From contig JAJZSA010000055.1 of NCBI GenBank assembly GCA_021822115.1, forward strand, positions 1 to 17,783: a stretch of 17,783 bases of DNA, written 5' to 3'. Below, piece after piece: positions 1 through 6,831 of the stretch; the stretch's first letter is position 1; every line of letters begins with the position of its first letter. The translations under genes and the position numbers were made by a program. This DNA is from Pseudomonadota bacterium (GTDB lineage Bacteria > Pseudomonadota > Gammaproteobacteria > Burkholderiales > Gallionellaceae). The notes below the pieces were generated by a model. That model saw only the letters and a program-made list of their open reading frames with translations, was not told where the DNA came from and did no database searches.

Positions 1-1269
1 TGCATCCAGTGCTTCGTCCAGCGAGGCACACACGGTCGGCACCTTCGCATCTTCTTCCGGCGGCAGGTCGTACAGGTTCTTGTCTGCCGGATCTCCCGGG
101 TGGATCTTGTTCTGGATGCCGTCCAGACCAGCCATCATCAGTGCGGCGAAGCACAGGTACGGGTTCGCGGTCGGATCCGGGAAGCGGGCCTCGATGCGGC
201 GAGCCTTGTCGCTGGCCACGTGCGGGATGCGGATGGAAGCGGAACGGTTCTTGGCGGAGTAGGCCATCTTCACCGGTGCTTCATAGTGCGGGACCAGACG
301 CTTGTAGGAGTTGGTGCCCGGGTTGCAGATGGCGTTCAGTGCCTTGGCGTGCTTGATGATACCGCCGATGTAGTACAGCGCGGTCTCGGACAGGCCAGCG
401 TAACCGTTGCCTGCGAACATGTTCTTGCCGTCCTTCCAGATCGACTGGTGCACGTGCATGCCGGAACCGTTGTCGCCAACGATGGGCTTGGGCATGAAGG
501 TGGCAGTCTTGCCGTACTGGTGAGCCACGTTATGGATCACGTACTTCTGGGTCTGGGTCCAGTCAGCACGACGCACCAGGGTGTTGAACTTGGTACCCAG
601 TTCGCACTGGCCGGCAGTGGCCACTTCGTGGTGGTGCACTTCGACGGGGATGCCGATCTCTTCCAGTGCGATGCACATTGCGGCGCGCACGTCGTTCAGG
701 CTGTCCACGGGCGGGACGGGGAAATAGCCGCCCTTCACCATCGGACGGTGACCGGTGTTGCCACCTTCGAACTTTTCGCCAGTGGCCCAGGCAGCTTCTT
801 CGGAATTGATCTTCAGGAAGCAACCGGACATGTCCACCTTCCACTCCACGGAGTCGAAGATGAAGAATTCGGGTTCCGGACCGAAGTAGGCGGTGTCGCC
901 GATGCCGGTGGACTTCAGATAGGCTTCAGCGCGCTTGGCGATGGAGCGCGGGTCGCGGTCATAGCCCTTGCCGTCGGTCGGTTCGATCACGTCGCAGGTG
1001 ATCACCAGGGTCGGCTCGTCGAAGAACGGGTCCATGTAGGCGGTCTCGGGATCCGGCATCAGCAGCATGTCGGAGGCCTGGATGCCCTTCCAGCCGGCGA
1101 TGGAAGAACCGTCGAAGGCATGGCCGGATTCGAACTTGTCTTCATCGAAATGGGAAACAGGCACGCCCACGTGCTGTTCCTTGCCTCGGGTGTCGGTAAA
1201 ACGCAGGTCGACGAATTTGATGCCTTGTTCCTTGATCAGCTTCAGAACGTCGGCGGCGGTCTTGGCCAT
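1..1269 (-). CDS. glnA: Glutamine synthetase type I (3' end cut by window edge)
   Basis: ATP-dependent amidation of glutamate with ammonia; cytoplasmic dodecamer and the main ammonium-assimilating enzyme. The visible 423 codons begin [15 protein letters not shown] and include family hallmarks: FDGSSIAGW near residue 55, the [12 protein letters not shown] metal/ATP region, [10 protein letters not shown], and the [17 protein letters not shown] glutamate-binding loop. NLYDLPPEE carries Tyr400, the equivalent of the adenylylation tyrosine of E. coli GlnA, so activity is probably controlled by GlnE. The family is about 470 residues, so roughly the last 47 are outside the window. The start at 1269 has a GGGAG ribosome site just upstream. 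Transcription is likely nitrogen-regulated (see the sigma-54 promoter and NtrC-like site). Identification is secure. Confidence 0.98.
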   Translation of the reverse strand, partial: MAKTAADVLKLIKEQGIKFVDLRFTDTRGKEQHVGVPVSHFDEDKFESGHAFDGSSIAGWKGIQASDMLLMPDPETAYMDPFFDEPTLVITCDVIEPTDGKGYDRDPRSIAKRAEAYLKSTGIGDTAYFGPEPEFFIFDSVEWKVDMSGCFLKINSEEAAWATGEKFEGGNTGHRPMVKGGYFPVPPVDSLNDVRAAMCIALEEIGIPVEVHHHEVATAGQCELGTKFNTLVRRADWTQTQKYVIHNVAHQYGKTATFMPKPIVGDNGSGMHVHQSIWKDGKNMFAGNGYAGLSETALYYIGGIIKHAKALNAICNPGTNSYKRLVPHYEAPVKMAYSAKNRSASIRIPHVASDKARRIEARFPDPTANPYLCFAALMMAGLDGIQNKIHPGDPADKNLYDLPPEEDAKVPTVCASLDEALDA

Positions 1270-1340
1270 ACTCACTCTCCCAGAAAGAATTAACGAAAAA
1301 CAGATGAAACGAACCGTTTGCTTGGTACAGGTCGGAAAAA

Positions 1341-1356
1341 AGCAGAAACCGTGCCA
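1341..1356 (-). promoter_or_regulatory. Putative sigma-54 promoter of glnA
   Basis: The minus strand reads TGGCACGGTTTCTGCT. The -24 box TGGCACG is exact, GG and GC are separated by 10 bases as sigma-54 requires, and the -12 box differs from TTGCW at one base. Transcription would start near 1330, giving a leader of about 60 nt before the glnA ATG at 1269. A second, weaker GG-N10-GC match (TGGCACAATGCTCGCC) lies at 1375-1390 on the same strand. RpoN-dependent glnA promoters are well known in proteobacteria. Confidence 0.72.
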
Positions 1357-1416
1357 TCGCCAGATACCCAGTCAGGCGAGCATTGTGCCATATCTATCCG
1401 AAAATGGCGGGCATCG

Positions 1417-1441
1417 CGCGCGCCCAGAAATGGGGCGCGCG
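1417..1441. other. GC-rich perfect stem-loop between the cation transporter gene and glnA
   Basis: Nine-base arms (1417-1425 and 1433-1441) with a 7-base loop AGAAATG form a perfect inverted repeat just downstream of the cation transporter stop codon. It could end transcription of that gene, but no convincing T-run follows on the minus strand. It lies between the NtrC-like palindrome and the sigma-54 promoter, so it might instead affect DNA shape there. Function is uncertain. Confidence 0.35.
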
Positions 1442-1450
1442 GAGCCTTTT

Positions 1451-1469
1451 GCGCACTATTTTGGTGCGC
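1451..1469. promoter_or_regulatory. NtrC-like enhancer site upstream of glnA
   Basis: The palindrome GCGCACTATTTTGGTGCGC has 6-base arms around a 7-base spacer. Its GCAC-N7-GTGC core matches the layout of enterobacterial NtrC sites (GCACTAAAATGGTGC type). Its centre is about 130 bp upstream of the start predicted from the sigma-54 promoter, a usual enhancer distance. It overlaps the stop codon and last codons of the cation transporter gene, so the enhancer is embedded in coding sequence. Confidence 0.65.
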
Positions 1470-2631
1470 CGATTTGGTAGATGGAAAAGCGAGAGAAATA
1501 GGGGTCGTCTGTGCACAGCGCATCGCACTGCGCCTGGAGCGCGCGCGCGTCCGCTGCGGCCGGCAGCAGCAGCTCCACTTCCACTTTGCCCGCCAGGTAA
1601 TGCAACACCACGCGGCAGTCCGCCGGCAGTACATACCCCAGACGTTGTTGCAAATGGGCCAGCAGCAGGTGCCGTTGCGGGGTATGCGCATTGGGTTTCA
1701 CTTGCAGGTCGTCTTCCGGATCGATGTGCACCATCACGTCCATCACATGATGATGCTTGAGCACGGCGGCACGCGCCGCTTCAGCGATGTAATGACCTTC
1801 GGAAACACTGATGCGCGGGTCAACCAGGATGTGCGCATCGACCAGTGCATGGTCCGCCATCTTGCGTGTGCGCAACTCATGCAAGCCGATCACCCCGGGG
1901 ACGGCCTTCAGCGTGTTACGGATGGCGCGCACTTCCTCCGGCTCCAGTCCAGTATCCACCAGCTCCAGCAAAGCCTCGCGCGCGAACTGGATGCCCATCC
2001 ACGCGATCATCACGCCCACCACCGCAGCGGCGACCAGGTCGAGGAAGACATAGCCCAGCAGGTTGCCCGAAATACCCACCAGCACCACCAGCGAAGAGGC
2101 GGCATCGGAACGCGCATGCCAGGCATTTGCCACCAGCATCTGCGAACGCACGCGCTGTGCCACGGCCAGCATGTAACGGAACAAGGTCTCTTTCGCGATC
2201 AGCGTGCCCAGTGCCACCCACAGCGTATAGATATGCACCGGCTGCACATGTTCGGGATGTTGCAGGCGCATGCCGGCCGAGATGAGCAGCATCACGCCGA
2301 CCACTGCCAGGCTGGCGCCGAGGATCAGCGAAGCCGCCGTCTCGATGCGTGCGTGGCCATACGGATGGTTGGCATCCGCATGCTTGTTGCCATGGCGGTT
2401 GGCGAACAGCACCAGAAAATCCGCGAGCAGATCAGATAACGAATGCAGGCCGTCCGCCATCAGCGATTGCGAACGTCCGAAGTAGCCACCGAGTAATTGC
2501 GCCACTGTAAGCAACAGGTTCACGCCGATGCTCACCCACGTGCTCTTGCGGGCGGCCTCGAAGCGCTCTGGATGGGCCAGATCGTGCGACTCCGGCTTGC
2601 CATGCGAGTGGCTGTGCGTGTGTTTTTTCAT
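1456..2631 (-). CDS. Cation diffusion facilitator family transporter (likely Zn/Fe/Co efflux)
   Basis: Predicted inner-membrane proton-coupled antiporter exporting divalent metal, 391 residues. It opens with a His-rich cytoplasmic tail (MKKHTHSHSHGKPESH), then a six-helix CDF core from about residue 30 to 215. Metal-site motifs are H63-SLS-D67 in helix 2 and H172-ARS-D176 in helix 5; the HxxxD/HxxxD pair is typical of Zn-type members rather than Mn-type (DxxxD). A cytoplasmic C-terminal domain follows (VHIDPEDD near 301), then an extra tail of about 75 residues beyond the usual CDF length. The start at 2631 was chosen over an in-frame start at 2739 because the family begins at the His-rich tail and the longer form would run into the divergent rhodanese gene. 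No clear ribosome site precedes it. Metal specificity is inferred. Confidence 0.9.
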   Translation of the reverse strand: MKKHTHSHSHGKPESHDLAHPERFEAARKSTWVSIGVNLLLTVAQLLGGYFGRSQSLMADGLHSLSDLLADFLVLFANRHGNKHADANHPYGHARIETAASLILGASLAVVGVMLLISAGMRLQHPEHVQPVHIYTLWVALGTLIAKETLFRYMLAVAQRVRSQMLVANAWHARSDAASSLVVLVGISGNLLGYVFLDLVAAAVVGVMIAWMGIQFAREALLELVDTGLEPEEVRAIRNTLKAVPGVIGLHELRTRKMADHALVDAHILVDPRISVSEGHYIAEAARAAVLKHHHVMDVMVHIDPEDDLQVKPNAHTPQRHLLLAHLQQRLGYVLPADCRVVLHYLAGKVEVELLLPAAADARALQAQCDALCTDDPYFSRFSIYQIGAPK

Positions 2632-2716
2632 CGGTGTTGGGATAGTATGCAGACGAGGCGCAGGATAGCATCCGCGCCCCCAACCTAAAACATCGGAAGC
2701 GCAAGGATATACAGCA

Positions 2717-3163
2717 ATGATTACCGAAATATTGACCACTGCGCAGACGCGCGCGAAACAACTGGGCCTGCCCTATCTGGGTGCGCTCACCCCGCAGGAA
2801 GCCTACAAGATCCTGCAAAGTGCGCCCGGCGCGAAGCTGGTGGATGTGCGCACCCGCGCCGAGATCGACTGGGTCGGCAAAGTGCCCGGTGCGATCGAGA
2901 TCGAATGGATGGCCTATCCAGGCATGCAGCCCAATCCCAATTTCATGGCGGCGCTACAGCAGCAGGTGGACAAGGAAGCGCAAGTCCTGTTCCTGTGCCG
3001 CACCGGCCAACGTTCGCATGCAGCCGCGATGGTCGCGACGCAATCCGGATGGAACGCTTGCTACAACATCCTGGAAGGTTTCGAAGGCGACAAGAACCCG
3101 CAGAACCAGCGCAGCAAGGTCAATGGCTGGCGTGCCGCTGGCTTGCCCTGGGAACAGAACTGA
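2717..3163 (+). CDS. Rhodanese-like domain protein
   Basis: A single-domain sulfurtransferase-like protein of 148 residues. LVDVRTRAEIDWVGKVPGA (41-59) is the typical first half of the fold, and C94-RTGQR-S100 is the active-site loop with its catalytic cysteine, so a persulfide-forming activity is plausible. No signal peptide is seen, suggesting a cytoplasmic location. The start at 2717 has an AAGGAT ribosome site 10 bases upstream. It is divergent from the cation transporter gene (85 bp between start codons) and closes with a strong terminator, so it is probably a single-gene unit. The physiological sulfur donor and acceptor cannot be told. Confidence 0.9.
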   Translation: MITEILTTAQTRAKQLGLPYLGALTPQEAYKILQSAPGAKLVDVRTRAEIDWVGKVPGAIEIEWMAYPGMQPNPNFMAALQQQVDKEAQVLFLCRTGQRSHAAAMVATQSGWNACYNILEGFEGDKNPQNQRSKVNGWRAAGLPWEQN

Positions 3164-3179
3164 TAGCCACAACCTGATC

Positions 3180-3215
3180 CCCTCTCCCGCGTGCGGGAGA
3201 GGGTTAGGGAGAGGG
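3180..3215. repeat. REP-like palindromic intergenic repeat
   Basis: An 11-base perfect inverted repeat (CCCTCTCCCGC, 2-base spacer, GCGGGAGAGGG) is followed by a further GGGAGAGGG copy after TTA. Elements of this wording are scattered between genes in many proteobacterial genomes, which fits its place between two convergent genes. No associated transposase is seen. Confidence 0.7.
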
Positions 3216-3216
3216 A

Positions 3217-3243
3217 GGCTCGCTTCGGCGGGCCTTTTGTTTT
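3217..3243 (+). terminator. Rho-independent terminator after the rhodanese gene
   Basis: GGCTCGC and GCGGGCC form a 7-base stem (one G-T pair) closed by a TTCG tetraloop, followed by TTTTGTTTT. It ends transcription of the rhodanese gene and overlaps the stop codon of the convergent uppP gene by two bases. Confidence 0.85.
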
Positions 3244-4066
3244 ACGGGTGCGACCAGCTCACCACGCCGGTATAGGCCGTCAGCAGCACCACCAGACCGA
3301 ACACGATGCGATACCAGGCGAACACCACGAAGGTGTGGTTGGAGATGAACTTGATGAAGCCGCGCACCGCCCACATCGCAGCGATGAACGAGAACACGAA
3401 ACCCACGGCGAACACCGGGAGGTCGGAAGCGTGCAGCGCGGACCAGTTCTTGTACAAGTCATAGGCCGTCGCCGCAAACATGGTGGGGATGGCGAGGAAG
3501 AACGAGAACTCCGCCGCCGTCTTGCGCGACAGGCCAAAGATCAGACCGCCCATGATGGTCGCACCCGAACGCGACGTACCGGGGATCATCGCCAGCGCCT
3601 GCGCAAAACCCACCTTCAGCGCATCCGGCCAGCGCATCTCATCCACCGAGTTCAGGCGCGGGTGGTAGTTGCGCTTCTCCACATACAGGATGATCAAGCC
3701 TCCCACGATCAACGCGGTCGCCACTGTGATCGGGTTGAACAACAACGCCTTGATGGTCGAGTGGAACAACAACCCGAGCACTGCTGCTGGCAGGAACGCG
3801 ATGAACAACAAACCCACGAAACGCTGCTCCACCGGGTCGGTCGTGACGCCACGAACCGTGCGCATCAACCGTTCACGATAATCCCAGCACACCGCCAATA
3901 TCGCTGCCAACTGGATCACGATCTTGAACACCTTGCTGGTCTCGTCGTTGTAACCGATCAAGTCGCCCAGGATGATCAGGTGGCCGGTCGAAGAGATCGG
4001 CAGGAACTCTGTCAGTCCTTCCACGATGCCCAGCAGGGCAGCCTTGAGCAGTAATGTGATGTCCAT
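3242..4066 (-). CDS. uppP: Undecaprenyl-diphosphatase (UppP/BacA)
   Basis: Integral inner-membrane phosphatase that converts undecaprenyl diphosphate to the monophosphate, recycling the lipid carrier for peptidoglycan and other envelope polymers; extra copies give bacitracin resistance. The 274 residues match the family length. The signature regions are [15 protein letters not shown] (16-30, with E16, E20 and H29) and PGTSRSG (162-168, with R166), which together form the active site. Hydrophobic helices fill the rest. CGGAG, 5-9 bases before the ATG, is a good ribosome site and lies only just after the stop of the DUF1289 gene, so the two are probably cotranscribed. Identification is secure. 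Confidence 0.97.
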   Translation of the reverse strand: MDITLLLKAALLGIVEGLTEFLPISSTGHLIILGDLIGYNDETSKVFKIVIQLAAILAVCWDYRERLMRTVRGVTTDPVEQRFVGLLFIAFLPAAVLGLLFHSTIKALLFNPITVATALIVGGLIILYVEKRNYHPRLNSVDEMRWPDALKVGFAQALAMIPGTSRSGATIMGGLIFGLSRKTAAEFSFFLAIPTMFAATAYDLYKNWSALHASDLPVFAVGFVFSFIAAMWAVRGFIKFISNHTFVVFAWYRIVFGLVVLLTAYTGVVSWSHP

Positions 4067-4073
4067 GTGACTC

Positions 4074-4101
4074 CGTCATTCCCGCGCAAGCGGGGATCCA
4101 G
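4074..4101. repeat. Small REP-like palindrome at the uppP/DUF1289 junction
   Basis: CGTCATTCCCGCGCAAGCGGGGATCCAG contains the inverted repeat CCCGC-GCAA-GCGGG. Elements of this form (CATTCCCGCGNAAGCGGGAATCC) are common dispersed repeats in proteobacteria. Here it supplies the last codons and stop of the DUF1289 protein (C-terminus TGSPLARE), an example of a repeat captured into coding sequence. Confidence 0.65.
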
Positions 4102-4288
4102 TTTTAAGAAGGGCGATACGCCGGTTCACCGCGCGCCGCTCGTCGTCGCTCATCCCCACCCAGCGCGTCACCTCATCGAACGTGCGCAGACAACTCCGGC
4201 ACACATCATCGCCATGCACCGTCGTGCAATGACCGACGCAAGGGGATTCAGCAGTGATCGTGGCAGAGGAAGAAGAAAGGCAAGACAT
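4076..4288 (-). CDS. DUF1289 small cysteine-containing protein
   Basis: A 70-residue protein with SPCVGHCTTVHGDDVC followed by RSCLRTFDEVTRWVGMSDDERRAV, the characteristic DUF1289 pattern: four cysteines (C17, C21, C30, C33) and a W..MSD.ER helix. The family is often described as a predicted Fe-S or metal-binding protein of unknown role. It starts 7 bases after the ykgJ-like stop and ends 9 bases before the uppP start. No ribosome site is visible; instead TATAATCGCGCC directly precedes the ATG, suggesting a leaderless transcript in addition to read-through. The last eight residues come from a REP-like element. Function unknown. Confidence 0.85.
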   Translation of the reverse strand: MSCLSSSSATITAESPCVGHCTTVHGDDVCRSCLRTFDEVTRWVGMSDDERRAVNRRIALLKTGSPLARE

Positions 4289-4294
4289 GGCGCG

Positions 4295-4300
4295 ATTATA
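4295..4300 (-). promoter_or_regulatory. TATAAT box directly before the DUF1289 start
   Basis: A perfect -10 hexamer lies 6 bases before the ATG at 4288, with the ykgJ-like stop codon TAA inside it. Transcription would begin at or within a few bases of the ATG. No convincing -35 box or ribosome site is seen, so the assignment rests on the -10 and on the same arrangement before the ykgJ-like gene. Confidence 0.4.
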
Positions 4301-4553
4301 CCGGCTGCGTCGCCCGTTCCAGCCGCGACAACCAAATCATCGCCTCCTCGCGCGAATCGCCGCACATCTCGGCAGAAGGCTGCAGCCCGCCGCAGAAGGC
4401 CGGGCGCGCGGGCGTGCTGAACACCTTGCAGCGCAATTCCTCGTCGAGTTGTACGCACGGCACCCCGGCGGGCTTGCCGTTCGGCATGCCGGGCAGGGGC
4501 GAGGTAATGGAGGGGGCGATGCAGCAGGCGGCGCAGTGGGGACGGCAGTTCAT
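4296..4553 (-). CDS. YkgJ-family cysteine cluster protein (UPF0153, putative Zn/Fe-chelating)
   Basis: An 85-residue protein beginning [16 protein letters not shown], with [21 protein letters not shown] and [16 protein letters not shown] further on. The order of cysteines (CxxxCxxCC, then single C at about 33, 42, 53, 62) is that of the YkgJ/UPF0153 family, annotated as zinc- or iron-chelating, with no established reaction. An in-frame start 14 codons upstream (4595) was rejected because the family begins at MNCR. There is no ribosome site; TATAAT lies 7 bases before the ATG. It heads the group with DUF1289 and uppP. A broken second copy lies at 5271-5464. Confidence 0.87.
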   Translation of the reverse strand: MNCRPHCAACCIAPSITSPLPGMPNGKPAGVPCVQLDEELRCKVFSTPARPAFCGGLQPSAEMCGDSREEAMIWLSRLERATQPV

Positions 4554-4560
4554 GGGCGCG

Positions 4561-4566
4561 ATTATA
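4561..4566 (-). promoter_or_regulatory. TATAAT box directly before the ykgJ-like start
   Basis: A perfect -10 hexamer, extended as GATATAATCGCGCCCATG on the minus strand, is framed by a 6-base inverted repeat (GGCGCG at 4555-4560 and CGCGCC at 4569-4574). The -35 region is poor. The predicted transcription start coincides with the ATG, consistent with a leaderless message. Confidence 0.5.
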
Positions 4567-4651
4567 TCCGCGCCAGTAAAGCGACTGACATTCAAACGAG
4601 CGTCAGGCTACTCTGTCCACGCGGTTCAAAATTACCCGTCGCGACAAAAGC

Positions 4652-4670
4652 ACTTGACCTATAATCAAGT
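4652..4670 (+). promoter_or_regulatory. Toxin-antitoxin promoter with likely autoregulatory operator
   Basis: ACTTGA-CCTATAA-TCAAGT is a perfect inverted repeat (6-base arms, 7-base spacer) with a TATAAT at 4660-4665 covering its centre, 30 bases before the antitoxin start. Antitoxin-toxin complexes of this class usually repress their own promoter by binding such a dyad. No good -35 box sits 16-18 bases upstream of the TATAAT. TTGACC at 4654-4659 might instead act as a -35. Confidence 0.55.
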
Positions 4671-4699
4671 CGTTATTTAGGTCTTAATTGGAGGGCGCC

Positions 4700-4945
4700 A
4701 TGGAACAGCTATATGCCAATGCATCAGTCAGCATCAGCGAATTGAAGAAAAATCCCTCGGCCATCATTCAGAGCGCGGAAGGCTTTGCAGTTGCCATCCT
4801 TAACCACAACCGTCCGGCGGCGTACTTGGTACCCGTGGCCGCTTTCGAGGCGATGATGGATCAACTGGACGACCAAGCGCTGGTGCGTTTGGTCAAAGAG
4901 CGGCAATCCGAGAAATCGGTCGAGGTTTCGCTGGATGACCTATAG
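4700..4945 (+). CDS. Type II antitoxin, Phd/YefM-RelB (StbD-like) family
   Basis: An 81-residue protein, MEQLYANASVSISELKKNP, then SAEGFAVAILNHNRPAAYLVPVAAFEAM. The N-terminal half is the dimerising DNA-binding fold of Phd/YefM/StbD antitoxins (VSISELKKNP and RPAAYLVP are typical). The charged C-terminal half (LVKERQSEKSVEVSLDDL) would wrap and neutralise the toxin. The start at 4700 was preferred to a TTG at 4688 because GGAGGG at 4690-4695 is a strong ribosome site for it. It overlaps the toxin gene by 11 bases, implying coupled translation. The dyad upstream is its probable operator. Confidence 0.9.
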   Translation: MEQLYANASVSISELKKNPSAIIQSAEGFAVAILNHNRPAAYLVPVAAFEAMMDQLDDQALVRLVKERQSEKSVEVSLDDL

Positions 4946-5222
4946 GCTTGAATTCAAGACTTCTGCGCAGAAAGAATGGCAGAAGCTGGATAGCCAAATC
5001 CGCGAACAGTTCAAAAAGAAACTGATCGAGCGGCTGGCGCAACCGCGCATCGAATCGGCACGACTCTCTGCCATACCGGATTGCTACAAAATCAAATTGC
5101 GCGCCGCGGGTTACCGGCTGGTCTATCAGGTGGAAGACACAACCGTCACCGTGATTGTGGTTGCGGTTGGCAAGCGAGAAGACAGCGCGGTTTATCGGGC
5201 AGCGGTTAAGCGCGTTAAGTGA
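4935..5222 (+). CDS. RelE/ParE-family toxin (RelE-like mRNA interferase)
   Basis: A 95-residue protein, MTYRLEFKTSAQKEWQKLD, with CYKIKLRAAGYRLVYQVED and VVAVGKREDSAVYRAA. The KIKLR, YRLVYQ and VGKRE..VYR segments are those of RelE, which cleaves mRNA in the ribosomal A site; basic residues and the C-terminal tyrosine used for catalysis in RelE appear to be kept, so it is probably active rather than decayed. Its ATG lies within the last codons of the antitoxin gene. A small stem-loop (TTCCAG/CTGGAA, 5223-5240) follows directly after the stop, without a T-run. The pair may act in plasmid-like stabilisation of this accessory region; that is inference. Confidence 0.92.
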   Translation: MTYRLEFKTSAQKEWQKLDSQIREQFKKKLIERLAQPRIESARLSAIPDCYKIKLRAAGYRLVYQVEDTTVTVIVVAVGKREDSAVYRAAVKRVK

Positions 5223-5270
5223 TTCCAGAAGTGCCTGGAAATACGACTCCGGTACGTTGGGGTACTGATC

Positions 5271-5464
5271 GCCTCATCGCGCGAATCGTCGCACATCTCC
5301 GTCGAGGGTTGCAGCCCGCCGCAGAAGGCTGGGCGCGCGGGCGTGCCGAACACCTTGCGCGCAATTCATCATCCAGTTGCGCACACGGCACCCCGGCGGG
5401 CTTGCCGTTCGGCATGCCGGGCGGGGGCGATGCAGCAGGCGGCGCAGGAGGGGCGGCAAATCAT
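5271..5464 (-). pseudogene. Broken second copy of the ykgJ-like gene
   Basis: The minus strand opens [14 protein letters not shown] and then loses frame, whereas at DNA level it follows 4342-4553 closely (roughly 85-90% by eye over about 160 bp). Compared with the intact gene it has lost 17 bases just after the ATCGCCCCC codons and one base in the TTGCAGCGC segment, and it stops matching near 5271, before the 3' end of the gene. Three frame or length defects mean no full protein can be made. The two copies point the same way and flank the toxin-antitoxin pair. The rest of the 319-base gap 5223-5541 holds a small stem-loop after the toxin gene and the methyltransferase promoter. Confidence 0.85.
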
Positions 5465-5482
5465 GGATAAATGACCAGATTC

Positions 5483-5511
5483 TTGACTGGGCACGAATAA
5501 TGCCATACTGT
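5483..5511 (+). promoter_or_regulatory. Methyltransferase promoter with a 15-bp dyad in its spacer
   Basis: TTGACT (5483-5488), 17 bases, then TACTGT (5506-5511) is a reasonable sigma-70 promoter for the restriction-modification genes. The inverted repeat GGCA-CGAATAA-TGCC (5490-5504) fills the spacer. SsoII/EcoRII-type methyltransferases are known to repress their own genes through an N-terminal helix-turn-helix, so this dyad is a candidate operator. It is short, and the -10 is weak. Confidence 0.45.
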
Positions 5512-5541
5512 CCGCAAAAATTCCCAGGAGAACGAACGTTC

Positions 5542-6819
5542 ATGAATCCCGTAATCACTCTGGTAAGTGATCAAGATGCGGTGCTCGCCTATCTAGCCGA
5601 AGCCCGCAAACATCACACTCAAGCGACTATAGCCAAGCATCTCGGGGTTGGTGTGCGAACCATCAGCCGCTGGGAAGCGCGGCAGACAAACCCTCCGGCT
5701 TATGTGGCCCATGCATTGCAGCAACTCTTGCCGTTCCCGGCACCCGAAACTCAAGCGGGCAGCTTCGATTTCATTGACCTGTTCGCGGGCATTGGCGGCA
5801 TCCGCAAGGCATTCGAGGGCATAGGCGGGCGTTGCGTGTTCACCAGCGAGTGGGATAGCTACGCGCAAAAGACTTACGCCGAGAACTACCGCGACGGCCA
5901 TTCCATTGCGGGCGACATCACGCAGGTTGCAGCGGAAAGCATTCCCGATCATGACGTACTGTTGGCCGGTTTCCCCTGTCAGCCTTTTTCGATTGCAGGA
6001 GTTTCCAAAAAGAATGCGCTGGGCAGGGCGCATGGTTTCGCATGCGAAACGCAAGGCACCTTGTTCTTCGACGTGGCGCGCATCATCGACGCAAAACGCC
6101 CGCGCGCTTTTCTGCTTGAGAACGTCAAAAACCTGATGTCACACGACAAGGGCCGAACCTTTGATGTGATCCGCCGCACCCTGACAGAAGAGCTTGGTTA
6201 TCACATTCATTACCGAGTAATAGATGGCGCGCATTTCACGCCCCAACATCGTGAACGCATCATCATCGTCGGATTTCGCGAGCCGGTTGCCTTCGATTTC
6301 GATGCGCTCCCGTTGCGCCCCAAAGGCGAGATCAAACTGAAAGACATCCTGCACCGTACCGACGGCACAGAGCCTGTGTTGGAATGGGACGAGCGCAGAT
6401 TCTTCGATCATAAGAAGAAGCGAGTGCCGGACAAATACACACTGACCGACAAACTTTGGCTCTATTTGCAGAACTACGCAGAAAAGCATCGCGCCAAAGG
6501 TAACGGCTTCGGATTCGGGCTGGTCACCCCGGAAAATATTTCGCGCACTCTCTCGGCGCGTTACTACAAGGATGGTTCGGAAATTCTTGTGTATCAGGGC
6601 AAGAACAAGAACCCGCGCAGACTGACACCACGAGAATGCGCGCGACTGATGGGCTTCCCGGATACGTTCAGAATTCCTGTGTCGGATACGCGCGCATACA
6701 AACAATTCGGAAATTCTGTAGTTGTAGATGTCATGGCTCACGTTGCGAGATTAATGCAACCAATGTTGGAAGCAGAAACCTTGGAGCCTGAGCTTCCCCT
6801 TCAATACGCGGCTGCATAA
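5542..6819 (+). CDS. dcm: DNA (cytosine-5) methyltransferase, Dcm/M.EcoRII type
   Basis: Transfers methyl from SAM to C5 of cytosine, most likely the second C of CCWGG. The 425 residues carry an N-terminal helix-turn-helix ([20 protein letters not shown], 26-45). The catalytic domain then shows motif [11 protein letters not shown] (77-86), motif [10 protein letters not shown] with nucleophile C146, motif VI ENVKNL (193), motif VIII QHRERI (235), [12 protein letters not shown] (361) and motif X QFGNSVVV (388). Segments such as [17 protein letters not shown] and [11 protein letters not shown] are nearly those of E. coli Dcm. The start at 5542 was chosen because upstream in-frame codons cross the promoter and the ykgJ remnant. 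AGGAG at 5526-5530 is its ribosome site and overlaps a CCAGG sequence. Neighbouring vsr and EcoRII-like genes support the specificity. Confidence 0.95.
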   Translation: MNPVITLVSDQDAVLAYLAEARKHHTQATIAKHLGVGVRTISRWEARQTNPPAYVAHALQQLLPFPAPETQAGSFDFIDLFAGIGGIRKAFEGIGGRCVFTSEWDSYAQKTYAENYRDGHSIAGDITQVAAESIPDHDVLLAGFPCQPFSIAGVSKKNALGRAHGFACETQGTLFFDVARIIDAKRPRAFLLENVKNLMSHDKGRTFDVIRRTLTEELGYHIHYRVIDGAHFTPQHRERIIIVGFREPVAFDFDALPLRPKGEIKLKDILHRTDGTEPVLEWDERRFFDHKKKRVPDKYTLTDKLWLYLQNYAEKHRAKGNGFGFGLVTPENISRTLSARYYKDGSEILVYQGKNKNPRRLTPRECARLMGFPDTFRIPVSDTRAYKQFGNSVVVDVMAHVARLMQPMLEAETLEPELPLQYAAA

Positions 6820-6831
6820 AAGGAGATAGTC

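Noticed and set aside
100..1293. 397-codon plus-strand open frame opposite glnA
   Set aside because: The minus strand encodes glutamine synthetase throughout with conserved motifs; the plus frame gives low-complexity sequence with no family resemblance.
1318..2439. 373-codon plus-strand open frame opposite the cation transporter
   Set aside because: His/Gln-rich shadow frame; the CDF transporter with its HxxxD motifs is on the other strand.
3191..4054. 287-codon plus-strand open frame opposite uppP
   Set aside because: Arg/His/Gln-rich antisense translation with no domains; it begins inside a REP-like repeat and terminator.
4688..4699. TTG start for the antitoxin four codons upstream
   Set aside because: The GGAGGG ribosome site lies within this stretch and serves the ATG at 4700.
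5377..5541. Longer methyltransferase start 55 codons upstream
   Set aside because: It would cross the ykgJ remnant, the promoter and its dyad, and adds Arg-rich non-conserved residues; the ATG at 5542 has its own ribosome site.
4554..5541. Insertion sequence carrying the ykgJ duplication
   Set aside because: No transposase, terminal inverted repeats or target duplication could be seen; the repeated segment is coding sequence.
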